A DNA stretch of 64,000 nucleotides from Streptomyces sp. NRRL S-337 (GTDB lineage: Bacteria > Actinomycetota > Actinomycetes > Streptomycetales > Streptomycetaceae), in the NCBI RefSeq assembly GCF_000720175.1, contig NZ_JOIX01000030.1, forward strand, positions 62,001 to 126,000. The letters run 5' to 3'. Of the stretch, positions 41,890-50,197 are shown piece after piece. The notes under the pieces are model-generated. The model made no database searches. It was not told the origin of the DNA and saw only the letters and a list, made by a program, of their open reading frames with translations. The position numbers were made by a program, and so were the translations under genes. The stretch's first letter is position 1; each line of letters opens with the position of its first letter.

Positions 41890-43365
41890 CTAGCGGGCGG
41901 CTCCCGTCCCGCACGCCCCGGCCCGCCCGTACACCGTGATGCGGGCGCCGCGGACCTCCGTGGTGCCGCAGACCTCGAAGGCGTCGCGCAGGGTGGCCCG
42001 TTTGGCGATTTCCTGGTCGTTGTCGTCGGCGGGCTGGCCGTCCGGGTCGCCGGCGACCACGATCCGGCGGCTGGCCAGCATCCGGGCGCGGATGGCGTCG
42101 CCGGAGCGTTCGGTGCCGTAGAGGGTGTGGGAGGCCAACGGGCTCTTGTCCAGGGCGAGATCGGTCAGGCCGCGGAAGTCGTGCGGCCGGGTCGCCGTCC
42201 AGATCCGCCGCCGGGCCGGCATGAAGAGCAGGCCGTCGCCCGGCTCCGCCACCGCGCGCACGGCCCGGGCGACCGCGGTGACGTCGTCGACCCGGCTGTC
42301 CGGGCTGCGCAGATGGACGTCGATGGGCAGCAGGGCGGCCAGCACCAGCGCGACGGCCGCGGTCCGGCGCAGCCGGCGGGTCCGGGTCTGCCCCGCTTCG
42401 CCGGCCGGGCGCAGCAGCCGGGCCAGCGCGGCGCCGGCGAGCAGGGCGAAGCCGACGACGTAGTAGAGGACGTAGCGGTCGACGTAGGCCGGTTCGACGT
42501 GCGAGAGCAGCAGCAGGAGGAGGGTGGGCAGGAGCAGCAGCGGGATGCCCAGGGCGCGCAGGCCGATCGGGCCGCGGGAGCGGATCCGCACGCGGGCGCA
42601 GGCCAGGCCGAGGACCGCGAGCACGGCGAAGGTCAGCAGCTGCAGCGGGTCCGGCCACATCAGCCAGCTGATCTGCGCCGACTGCCGGGTGCTGAAGACC
42701 GCGAGCGGGGCCAGCCCGGCGAGGACGGTGGCCGCGGACAGCGCCCAGGCACGCAGTACGCGGCGGGGCAGCCGGGCGAGGATCAGTGCGGCGGCGTGGA
42801 CGGGCAGCACCAGGCACGCGAACTCGTGCAGCAGGCAGGCGGCCAGCATGAGCGCCGTGTAGCCGAGCCACAGCCGGGGGCGCGGGTGCGGAGACGCGTG
42901 CGGGGGTGCCGCCGCGGCCGCGGTCAGGACCAGCAGGTACGTGGCCCAGACGACCAGTGCGCAGACGGTGGCGTACGAGCGTCCCTCCTGCGCGTACTGC
43001 TGGACGACGGGGATGCACGCGAACGTGAAGCCGGCCAGCAGGCCCGCCCGCCGGCCGACGAGGCGGTGCCCGAGCAGGGCGACGCCCGCGGTGGCGGCGG
43101 TCATCGCGGCCACCGACGGCAGCCGCAGCCCCACCACCTCGCCGAACGTCCCGTCGAGGGTGGCGTCGTAGGCCCGGAACCAGACGTGCATCAGGGCGTA
43201 GTACAGGCCGTGGACGACATCAGCGTGCAGCAGCGTGTGCCACAGGTCGGGCAGGCTGCGGTGGGCCATGTCGTAGCTGACCGCCTCGTCGCGCCAGATG
43301 GCGTCCTGGCGGCGGATCCCCCACGCCCCCAGGAGCAGCATCACCCCGGAGGGCATCAGCATCAC
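41890..43365 (-). CDS. GT39/ArnT-like membrane mannosyltransferase family protein
   Basis: A polytopic membrane protein of 491 residues with about ten helices. IRRQDAIWRDEAVSYDMAHR has the paired acidic residues (RDE) of the first loop, as in GT-C lipid-linked sugar transferases (Pmt/ArnT). A His-rich first external loop (HADVVHGLYYALMHVWFRAY) supports the family. The C-terminal soluble part (about 370-480) is a small alpha/beta domain. It may glycosylate lipids or wall polymers. The first in-frame start is GTG at 43365; open codons continue upstream without another start. Confidence 0.8.
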   Translation of the reverse strand: MMLMPSGVMLLLGAWGIRRQDAIWRDEAVSYDMAHRSLPDLWHTLLHADVVHGLYYALMHVWFRAYDATLDGTFGEVVGLRLPSVAAMTAATAGVALLGHRLVGRRAGLLAGFTFACIPVVQQYAQEGRSYATVCALVVWATYLLVLTAAAAAPPHASPHPRPRLWLGYTALMLAACLLHEFACLVLPVHAAALILARLPRRVLRAWALSAATVLAGLAPLAVFSTRQSAQISWLMWPDPLQLLTFAVLAVLGLACARVRIRSRGPIGLRALGIPLLLLPTLLLLLLSHVEPAYVDRYVLYYVVGFALLAGAALARLLRPAGEAGQTRTRRLRRTAAVALVLAALLPIDVHLRSPDSRVDDVTAVARAVRAVAEPGDGLLFMPARRRIWTATRPHDFRGLTDLALDKSPLASHTLYGTERSGDAIRARMLASRRIVVAGDPDGQPADDNDQEIAKRATLRDAFEVCGTTEVRGARITVYGRAGACGTGAAR

Positions 43366-43564
43366 CGCGCCCCGCGCCGCCCACGCTCGGCGTGTGGCGA
43401 CGACGGACGCATAGGCCGGCTTCGGTGCTTGCGCTACGTCGATGGCGGGCTCCGGTCACGTACGGGACGGAGGAGGACGGGCGAGCACACTGTAAGCCGC
43501 AGCGCGCCCGGGTTCCGGGCGCGCCGCGTGGAGCTGGACGTCCGAGGCTCGTTGAGGTGGGCCG

Positions 43565-43668
43565 GCCCAAGTCGCCACGCACGGCCGCCCGGCGTGCGAC
43601 GGCCGGAGCAGCAGGAGGGTGGGAGGGAGAAGCCGGGGGACGCCCAAGGCGCGTATGCCGAGGGGCCG
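43565..43668 (-). pseudogene. decayed duplicate fragment of a GT39-like gene
   Basis: On the minus strand this reads RPLGIRALGVPRLLPPTLLL then LRPSHAGRP. It closely follows the stretch GPIGLRALGIPLLLLPTLLL of the intact neighbour at 41890-43365. The match ends on both sides, so it is a fragment of a second copy. The rest of 43366-43702 has no gene. Confidence 0.6.
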
Positions 43669-43695
43669 CGGGTCGGACGCCCGCGGCCCCTCGGC
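43657..43695 (-). terminator. hairpin terminator of dacC-like gene
   Basis: Perfect 16-bp arms (43657-43672 and 43680-43695, GCCGAGGGGCCGCGGG and its complement) with a 7-base loop, 8 bp past the carboxypeptidase stop. Confidence 0.75.
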
Positions 43696-43702
43696 AGCCG
43701 GC

Positions 43703-46393
43703 TCAGGTGATGCGGACCAGCTTCGCTCCGAACGAAGGCTCGACCAGGTCCTCCTTCAGGGCGACCGGCACCTTCTGGATGCTTTCGCCGTTGCCGACGG
43801 TCAGCACACCGACCTCGGTGCCGGCCTTCGCGGTGTGCGGGACGGTCTTGCCGCCGTCACCGACACTCAGCTTCAGCTTCTGGCCCGGAACGCCCACCGC
43901 CTTCAGGTCCTTGGTGGCGACGACCGGCGTGAGGCCGTTCAGGCCGTCGTCGACATAGCCGACGACCTGGCCCTTCTTCACCGCCGGCGCAGAGGTCAGC
44001 GCGTTGCGTACGGCCTCGATGACCTTCTGGCTGTTCTGCTTGACCAGGGTGAGGCTGTTGGCACCGTCAGGGTCCAGGCCCTTGAAGTGCTGGTCCATCA
44101 TCGTGCCCAGGATCAGCCGGTCCTTACCGTCGACGGTCTTGTAGGCCGCCCAGGAGAGCGTGCCGCCGGCCGCCGTGCTGGAGCCGGTCTTGATGCCCTT
44201 GATGCTGAGGCCGGCCAGCAGCAGGTTGTCGATGTTGCTGTTGATCCGCTGCGACAGGCCCGGGATGTCGGCGTTCGTCATGGCGACGATCGGCCGGAAG
44301 GCGTCGAACTTCATCACGGCCTCGGCCAGCTTGAGCTGGTCGACCGCGGTGCTGACGGTCTTGGGGTCCAGGCCGCTGGGGTCCGTGTAGGTGGTGTTCT
44401 TCATGCCCAGGTCCTTGGCGGCGGCGTTCATCTTCTTGACGAACGCCGCCTCGTTGTCGGACTTGGAGTCCCAACGGGCCAGCAGCCGGGCGATGTTGTT
44501 GCCGGACGGGATCATCAGCATCTTGAGCATGTTCTGCTGGCTGAACTTCTGCCCGGCCTTCAGCCCCTCGATCCGGGACTCGTGCCTGGAACCGCCCTCG
44601 GTCACCGCCTTGGCGTCGACCTCGATCTGCGGGCCCCCCTCGTCCTTCTTGAGCGGGTGGTCCCGGAGGATGACGTAGGCCGTCATGATCTTGGCCACGC
44701 TCGCGGTCGGCACCGGCTTCTGCGGCCCGAACGTCCCCAGGTCACCGGAGCCCACCACCTTGATTGCCGCCTGGCCCTGCGCGGGCCACGGGATGGTGAG
44801 CTTGCCGCCCTCGAAGGTGAACGAGGACGGGGCGTCGCCGACGGTGAGCGTCGGGTTGGGCAGCGGGCGCACGCCCTGGACGATCACGAAGATGATCGCC
44901 AGCAGCACCACCAGCGGGGTCCAGATCTTGAACCGGCGGACGACGATGCGCAGCGGGGTCTCGGGCGGCGGCGGGGTGTTGGTGAGCTTCGCCAGGAGGT
45001 CGAGCGGCGGCAGCGGCTGCTGCTTGGTCCGCTCGGACTCGGGCAGCGCGTCGGGACGGGCCGGCGCGCCGGCACCCGTCGGGGCGGCGGGCGGCAGGGC
45101 ACCGGGCGGACCGGCGGGCTTGGACGGGGCGGCGGGCGCGGCGGACGCGGCGGCCGGCTGGGCTCCGGAGGTCTTCTCCTTCGTCCCGGCCTTGTCCGCG
45201 GGCTTGTCCGTCGTCTTGTCGGCGGGCTTGTCCGTCGTCTTCTCCCCCGCCTTGCCGGCGGGCTTGCCGGGCGTCCCGAGGGGGGTGCGGGGCGCCGTCT
45301 TGCCGAGGGACTTGCCGGCCGTACCGTCGTCCGCCGACTTCAGCGCCACGAACTGGCTGGTCCGCTCCGCGTCACTCTCGGCAGCGGGCGCCTTGGTGTC
45401 CTTCTTGGCGCCCTCCTTGGCGTCCTTCCCGTTCTCGCTCTTGCCGGAGCCCTTGCCGGAGTCCTTCGCCGAGTCCTTCTCGGAATCCTTCCCGGAGTCG
45501 GAGTCCTTGGCGGCGGCCGTGGTGGTGGACTTGGTGGGGGCCTTGGTCGGGGCCTTGGCAGGCGGGTTGATCTTCAGAGTGGTGGTCGCCTGGTCGACCG
45601 GGGCGGACGCGTCGGTGGAGGCGCTCTTCCCCTTGACCTTCGCAACAGCGAACACCCGGGTCGCGTCATCCACTGCCGACCCGTCGGCCCCGCCCTCCTC
45701 GTCGGCCGCCTCTACGGGCTTGCTCTTCTGCGGCCCGACGGTCTTGAACACGGCGGTCGGCTGATCAACAACCTCGGACTTGGCCTCGGACTTGGCCTTC
45801 GACGTGGACCGGGCCTTGGCCTCGGACTCAGGCTTCGCCTCGGACTTGGCCTCGTCCGCCGAGCCCTTGGGCTCAGACTTGTCGCCACCCTCGGACTCGT
45901 CCGCACCGGGCTCAGCGTCAGCCGCGGCCGCGGCATCGGCCTCCGGCTTTGCGGAAGCGTCGCCCGTCTCCGCGCGCGCCTCGTCATCCTTCGAGCCCCC
46001 GCCACCGGTCTCGGCGCGGCCCTCGGCACCGGCTTCGGTACCGCCCTCGGTGTCCTCGTCGCCCTTCCCGGCGACCCAGGCGGCGACAGCCGTCCGCAGA
46101 CGCTCGTCGCCGGCTTCCGGGCCCTCCTCGTCGCCGGCGTCCTTCTGCGCCCCGTCGGACGCCTCCGGAGCCTCGACATCCCCGTTCAGCTCGGATGCCT
46201 CGCCCGTCTCGCCCGCCCCGGACGCCTCGGACGGCTCGGACGGATTCGAGTCCTCGCCCTCGCCCGTCGCCGCTTCCTCCGCCGGCTCGGCCGGCTCCCT
46301 TCGGAGGACGGACAGGCGCGGATCACGTTCGCTCCGCGCCGTCTCCCCCGACGACTGCTTCTTGTCCGACTTGTCGGGGGACTCGCCCGCCAC
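43703..46393 (-). CDS. D-alanyl-D-alanine carboxypeptidase (PBP5-type) with long acidic cytoplasmic N-terminus
   Basis: An 896-residue protein. Residues 1 to about 475 are a low-complexity Glu/Asp/Lys/Ala/Ser domain, then one membrane helix (about 500-520, LVVLLAIIFVIVQGV), then a penicillin-binding peptidase S11 domain. SVAK is the SxxK serine box, PSGNN the SxN box and IKTGSS the KTG box. It trims stem peptides of peptidoglycan outside the membrane. GTG at 46393 is preferred to upstream ATG codons because AAGGAG lies six bases before it and related proteins begin MAGESPDKS. The tail is far longer than in classical PBP5 and may bind partners or be phosphorylated. Confidence 0.88.
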   Translation of the reverse strand: MAGESPDKSDKKQSSGETARSERDPRLSVLRREPAEPAEEAATGEGEDSNPSEPSEASGAGETGEASELNGDVEAPEASDGAQKDAGDEEGPEAGDERLRTAVAAWVAGKGDEDTEGGTEAGAEGRAETGGGGSKDDEARAETGDASAKPEADAAAAADAEPGADESEGGDKSEPKGSADEAKSEAKPESEAKARSTSKAKSEAKSEVVDQPTAVFKTVGPQKSKPVEAADEEGGADGSAVDDATRVFAVAKVKGKSASTDASAPVDQATTTLKINPPAKAPTKAPTKSTTTAAAKDSDSGKDSEKDSAKDSGKGSGKSENGKDAKEGAKKDTKAPAAESDAERTSQFVALKSADDGTAGKSLGKTAPRTPLGTPGKPAGKAGEKTTDKPADKTTDKPADKAGTKEKTSGAQPAAASAAPAAPSKPAGPPGALPPAAPTGAGAPARPDALPESERTKQQPLPPLDLLAKLTNTPPPPETPLRIVVRRFKIWTPLVVLLAIIFVIVQGVRPLPNPTLTVGDAPSSFTFEGGKLTIPWPAQGQAAIKVVGSGDLGTFGPQKPVPTASVAKIMTAYVILRDHPLKKDEGGPQIEVDAKAVTEGGSRHESRIEGLKAGQKFSQQNMLKMLMIPSGNNIARLLARWDSKSDNEAAFVKKMNAAAKDLGMKNTTYTDPSGLDPKTVSTAVDQLKLAEAVMKFDAFRPIVAMTNADIPGLSQRINSNIDNLLLAGLSIKGIKTGSSTAAGGTLSWAAYKTVDGKDRLILGTMMDQHFKGLDPDGANSLTLVKQNSQKVIEAVRNALTSAPAVKKGQVVGYVDDGLNGLTPVVATKDLKAVGVPGQKLKLSVGDGGKTVPHTAKAGTEVGVLTVGNGESIQKVPVALKEDLVEPSFGAKLVRIT

Positions 46394-46633
46394 CGATGTC
46401 TCCTTCATATGTCGCACTGCCGCATTGGCCCAGTGTTTCCAAGTGTCCTGTGTTCCCGTGGCAACACCTCGCCGCCACGCGAATCGGTACGCGCCGCACC
46501 CCACGGATAGATGTCGCCAACGTGCAAGACGAGAACGACATACCTACCGGTTCCCTACCGAACCCCCCACGCACTCTCGACAGATGAATGTGAGAGGGGT
46601 CACCCTGTCATTCATCCACGCGGGGAGGCATGG

Positions 46634-47395
46634 ATGGGCAGGAGCCGCAGAACAATTCCGGAGGAGCTTCTGCTGCTCGCTTTGGACCCGGCGACGGGCA
46701 CCACAGCGCAGCCGCAGTCGCTCGACCTCGGCCTGGCCGGGGCCCAGCTAGTAGAGCTGGCTCTGGCAGGACGGATAGCCCCAGACGGGGATCGTATCGC
46801 CGTGGTGATGGCACGGCCGACAGGAGATCCGACTCTGGACTCCGCGCTCGAACTGCTGCGCCGACGCGGCAGTCCGGTGCGCGCGGTCCACTGGATCGGC
46901 GGGCCCCGGCTGGGGCTGCGCCAGACGTACCTCACGCATCTCGAACGGTGCGGCATGGTGCATGCCGTGGCGGGCCAGATGTGCGGGGTGCTGCCGACGA
47001 CGCGCTACCAAGCGACGGAGTCGGCCATCAGCCGGGAAATCAGGTCCCGGCTGGACAACGCGATCCGCACCGGCGTACCCCCGGACCCGCGGACCGCGGC
47101 GCTCGCCGCGCTGGCACATGCGGTCGGACTCGGCAAGCACCTCTACCCAGGGAACGAGGGGCGGTCATCGCGCTCCCGTCTCCGGGATCTGATCCGGCAC
47201 GACCCCATGGGCGGGCTGGTGGCCCACGCGGTCATGGACGTGCAGAACGGCGCCGCGGCGCAACCACGGCGGGCGCAGGCCGCCGCCGGCGGTGCCGTAC
47301 GGCAACCCGCGGCCCGGGCCACGGCGAACGCGTCCGGCACCCCGGGCCAATCGCGGCACGGTCACGGCAGGATGGCCCGCGTGGGCGCCCGCTGA
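46634..47395 (+). CDS. GPP34 family (Golgi phosphoprotein 3-like) protein
   Basis: A 253-residue protein with the GPP34 fold. IPEELLLLALDPATG opens it, then LAGAQLVELALAGRIAPDGD, typical of bacterial GPP34/GOLPH3-like proteins that may bind phosphoinositide-like lipids at the membrane. The C-terminus is Ala/Arg-rich. The ATG at 46634 has GGGGAGG upstream. It is divergent from the carboxypeptidase gene. The function in bacteria is unknown. Confidence 0.87.
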   Translation: MGRSRRTIPEELLLLALDPATGTTAQPQSLDLGLAGAQLVELALAGRIAPDGDRIAVVMARPTGDPTLDSALELLRRRGSPVRAVHWIGGPRLGLRQTYLTHLERCGMVHAVAGQMCGVLPTTRYQATESAISREIRSRLDNAIRTGVPPDPRTAALAALAHAVGLGKHLYPGNEGRSSRSRLRDLIRHDPMGGLVAHAVMDVQNGAAAQPRRAQAAAGGAVRQPAARATANASGTPGQSRHGHGRMARVGAR

Positions 47396-47516
47396 CGCCC
47401 TGAAGGGCCCGTACGACCGGGTGCCCTGTCAGGACGCCCCACGGTCCACCAGTGCCGCACCAGCACCACCGGCGCACCACCGTCCCACGATCCCGTTCGG
47501 GAGCCGCAGCAAGGAA

Positions 47517-47570
47517 GCGCGGGGTGGCGGGCCGGCCGTTACGGACGACGGCCGGCCCGCCACCCCGCGC
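47517..47570 (+). terminator. 23-bp perfect hairpin
   Basis: Arms 47517-47539 and 47548-47570 are perfect complements of 23 bp with an 8-base loop. It is 120 bp past the GPP34 stop and well before the HTH gene, so it most likely ends the GPP34 transcript. The rest of 47396-47677 is empty. Confidence 0.7.
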
Positions 47571-47677
47571 ACACGCTCGCTCGCCTTGTGTGCGCATTTC
47601 ACTGCGCGGTGTCACTCCGGAGTGGCAGTCTGCTGACCAGGAAATGACAGCAGTACGGAGCCGGAGGTGCACATCCC

Positions 47678-48544
47678 GTGGCGTCCCACGTCAATCCCAC
47701 CGTCAGGCGACGCCGGCTGGGCCAGGAGCTGCGCAGGCTCCGCGAGCTCAAGGGCATGACGGCGGAAGAGGTGGCCGAGCGGCTGCTGGTCTCGCAATCG
47801 AAGATCAGCAGACTCGAGAACGGCCGCCGCAGCATCAGCCAGCGTGATGTCCGCGATCTCTGCGGGGTCTATGAGGTCGAGGACCACCGGATAGTCGATT
47901 CGCTGATGCAGATGGCGAAGGACTCCCGCCAGCAGGGCTGGTGGCACGCCTTCGGCGACATCCCGTACAGCGTCTACATCGGTCTGGAGACCGAGGCTGC
48001 CTCGCTGCGGATCTACGAGTCGCTGCTCGTGCCCGGGCTGCTGCAGACGCCCGGTTACGCCGAGGCGGTCATCCCCGGCACCGTCCCCGAGCTGGCGCCG
48101 GACCATTTGGAGAAGCGCATCCAGGTACGGATGCGCCGCCAGGAGCGGGTCAACGAGCCCGAGCGCCCGCTGCGGCTGTGGGTCGTACTGGACGAGAGCG
48201 CGCTGCGGCGGGTGGTCGGCAGCCACCTGATCATGCGCGAACAGCTCGACCATCTCGTCGAGGTGAGCCATCTCCCGCATGTGACCGTGCAGGTGCTCCC
48301 TTATGACGCCGGTGCGCACGCCGGAATGTCGGGGACGTTCTCCATCCTGGAATTCGACGATGCCGCGGATTCCAGCGTGGTGTACATCGAGGGCGTCACC
48401 AGTGACCTCTATCTGGAGAAAACCAATGATGTGCACAAATACACGATCATGTACGAGCATTTGCGGGCCCAGGCCCTGAGTGCGGAAGCGAGCCGGGAGT
48501 TCATCGCGGAGGCGGCGAAATCCCATGCGGACGCGATGGGGTGA
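47678..48544 (+). CDS. helix-turn-helix (XRE) regulator with DUF5753 domain
   Basis: A 288-residue protein. Its N-terminal Cro/CI-type helix-turn-helix (MTAEEVAERLLVSQSKISRL) is followed by the DUF5753 ligand/partner domain (about 100-275, with YESLLVPGLLQTPGYAEAVI). In streptomycetes such proteins pair with a small DUF397 protein in BldB/AbaA-orfA- or WhiJ-type control of development and antibiotics, some acting as toxin-antitoxin-like pairs. The DUF397 gene lies 253 bp downstream. Start is GTG at 47678. Confidence 0.9.
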   Translation: MASHVNPTVRRRRLGQELRRLRELKGMTAEEVAERLLVSQSKISRLENGRRSISQRDVRDLCGVYEVEDHRIVDSLMQMAKDSRQQGWWHAFGDIPYSVYIGLETEAASLRIYESLLVPGLLQTPGYAEAVIPGTVPELAPDHLEKRIQVRMRRQERVNEPERPLRLWVVLDESALRRVVGSHLIMREQLDHLVEVSHLPHVTVQVLPYDAGAHAGMSGTFSILEFDDAADSSVVYIEGVTSDLYLEKTNDVHKYTIMYEHLRAQALSAEASREFIAEAAKSHADAMG

Positions 48545-48797
48545 CCCGAAGCGAGGTGACCGGAGGTGAGGTGAGACCGGAACAGCGGACCGGCACGACG
48601 GACCGGGCATGGCGGAAATGGGGCGGAATGCGAGGTTCCGGATTGCGGGTTCGCACGGTACACCTGCCCCTGCTGCCGTGAAAAGAGATCAAGGAATATG
48701 CCATTCGGACGGGTGAACGGCCCCTGCGGTTGGTGATGTTGGCGCGTAGCGTCATGACTACCGAATCCGCGGTAACTCAGAGTAAGTTGGAGTGAAC

Positions 48798-49007
48798 ATG
48801 GCCGTGCAGCCGAATTCCGCATTCTCCTGGACCAAGTCCTCGTACTCCGGTGGTAACGGCGCCTGTGTGGAAATCGCCGTACCGACCACCGCCGCCATCG
48901 CGGTGCGCGACTCCAAGGACCCTGAGGGGCCGCGCCTCACGTTCGACAACGCCTCCTGGAGCCGTTTCCTGTCGGACGTCGCCGATGGCGGGTTCGACGT
49001 CGCGTGA
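48798..49007 (+). CDS. DUF397 domain-containing protein
   Basis: A 69-residue protein of the DUF397 family: WTKSSYSGGNGACVEIAV, then VRDSKDPEGPRLTF and WSRFLSDV. Such small proteins pair with an XRE/DUF5753 regulator, here upstream on the same strand. The ATG at 48798 has GGAG five bases upstream; a GTG two codons earlier is less likely. Confidence 0.9.
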   Translation: MAVQPNSAFSWTKSSYSGGNGACVEIAVPTTAAIAVRDSKDPEGPRLTFDNASWSRFLSDVADGGFDVA

Positions 49008-49145
49008 CCTGAGCCGACACGCTCCACAGTCCGCATCCGCGGATACGAGCCCTCTCGACTGGATCGCCGTCCCGGCCGAGGGGGCTCGGCCTTGCCCGCC
49101 CTCCACGCATGCCCTCCCGCCGTCGTTACCGCGCGTCAGCATTCG

Positions 49146-50042
49146 TCAGCGCAATTCGGCCACGTACCGGTCCGTCCCGGGCACGGTCGGCACGAACGGC
49201 GCCACCAGCTCCACCCGTCCGAGCCCCTCGTCCGCGACCTCCTCCCCGAGGCCCGCGAAGTGCGCCGCCCAGTCGTCGCGGGGATCCCGCTCCAGGAACC
49301 ACAGCAGCGTCAGCCGGGTGTCGACGCCCTCGACCTGCCGTACGTACGACATCCGGTCACCGGGCAGCGGGGTCGGCCGGAAGACCGTGACCATCGCCGC
49401 GGGTGAGCCGGCCAGCCGCCGCGGCAGCTGCCGGTCCCGCAGCCACTCCAGCAACTCGCCCCGCTCCTCCGGCCCGGCCGCGTCGACCACCTCCAGCACC
49501 AGGCCCGCATAGGGGTGGTCCAGCGCATGGAAGTCCCGGGGGCCCACCGCGCCGTCCCGGTAGACGGTCGCCAGGTGGTCCTGGAAGGCCGTGAAGACGT
49601 GTGTACGGTCCTGGTGGACCCGGCCGTCCCGGTTGAGGCGCCGGTTGATCGCCACCGTCCACCGCATGTGCTCGTCATAGCGGCCTTCGGTGAGCCAGTA
49701 CGTGGAGAGGTAGCAGCCGGCCGTGACCGGACGGGCGACGGCGGACTCCTGGGGATAGCGCAGGAGTTGCAGGTCTCGGGTGGCGACCCAGCGGCGGCCC
49801 GCGAACATCCAGGGCATCGCCATGGCGCCGGCGATGTAGTGGTCGTCCTCGTACCAGCGGTTGTAGGCGTACTCATGGCCGGGGTGCGGTTCGACCATGG
49901 TGATCAGCGCATGCCCGGGGCGGACGCCGTAGGGGCCGACGGAGGCCAGCGCGGCATAGGCGGCGAGGGGGTCGGCGGCGAGGGGTGTGGCGGGGGTGTC
50001 CTTTGGCGTGGGCCTGTTCGTGCGCTCGCTGTCTGCGGTCAT
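49146..50042 (-). CDS. EthD-like dimeric alpha/beta-barrel family protein (probable)
   Basis: A 298-residue soluble protein. ITMVEPHPGHEYAYNRWYED followed by DHYIAGAM resembles the ferredoxin-like EthD/dimeric-barrel fold (first strand, then the NRWYDDEH-type helix). A second, similar module may follow at about 195-280. No catalytic residues are certain. It is divergent from the aminotransferase gene, with two dyads between them. Confidence 0.6.
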   Translation of the reverse strand: MTADSERTNRPTPKDTPATPLAADPLAAYAALASVGPYGVRPGHALITMVEPHPGHEYAYNRWYEDDHYIAGAMAMPWMFAGRRWVATRDLQLLRYPQESAVARPVTAGCYLSTYWLTEGRYDEHMRWTVAINRRLNRDGRVHQDRTHVFTAFQDHLATVYRDGAVGPRDFHALDHPYAGLVLEVVDAAGPEERGELLEWLRDRQLPRRLAGSPAAMVTVFRPTPLPGDRMSYVRQVEGVDTRLTLLWFLERDPRDDWAAHFAGLGEEVADEGLGRVELVAPFVPTVPGTDRYVAELR

Positions 50043-50057
50043 GGGGAACAGATGTAG

Positions 50058-50072
50058 CTGACGTAGCGTCAG
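50058..50072. promoter_or_regulatory. CTGACG-TAG-CGTCAG dyad
   Basis: A perfect 6-bp inverted repeat with a 3-bp centre, 16 bp upstream of the start at 50042. A similar 15-bp dyad lies upstream of the SDR gene at 51817. TetR-type operators often look like this. Confidence 0.4.
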
Positions 50073-50159
50073 AACGGGAGGGGTCCGGCATGCTCACCAT
50101 GTGGGCATCCCTGCACACCCGTTCCCCTCTTGCCTAAGCTGCCTGGCACTTACAGCTAA

Positions 50160-50175
50160 CGCGGGTTAACCCGCG
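50160..50175. promoter_or_regulatory. perfect 16-bp palindrome before aminotransferase gene
   Basis: CGCGGGTTAACCCGCG is a perfect palindrome ending 22 bp before the aminotransferase ATG, in operator position. Confidence 0.45.
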
Positions 50176-50197
50176 GCCCGGAGTGATGGGAGTCGCC

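Noticed and set aside
43619..46510. Very long plus-strand frame of 963 codons
   Set aside because: It mirrors the low-complexity acidic tail and PBP domain of the carboxypeptidase; the minus-strand frame has SxxK, SxN and KTG boxes.
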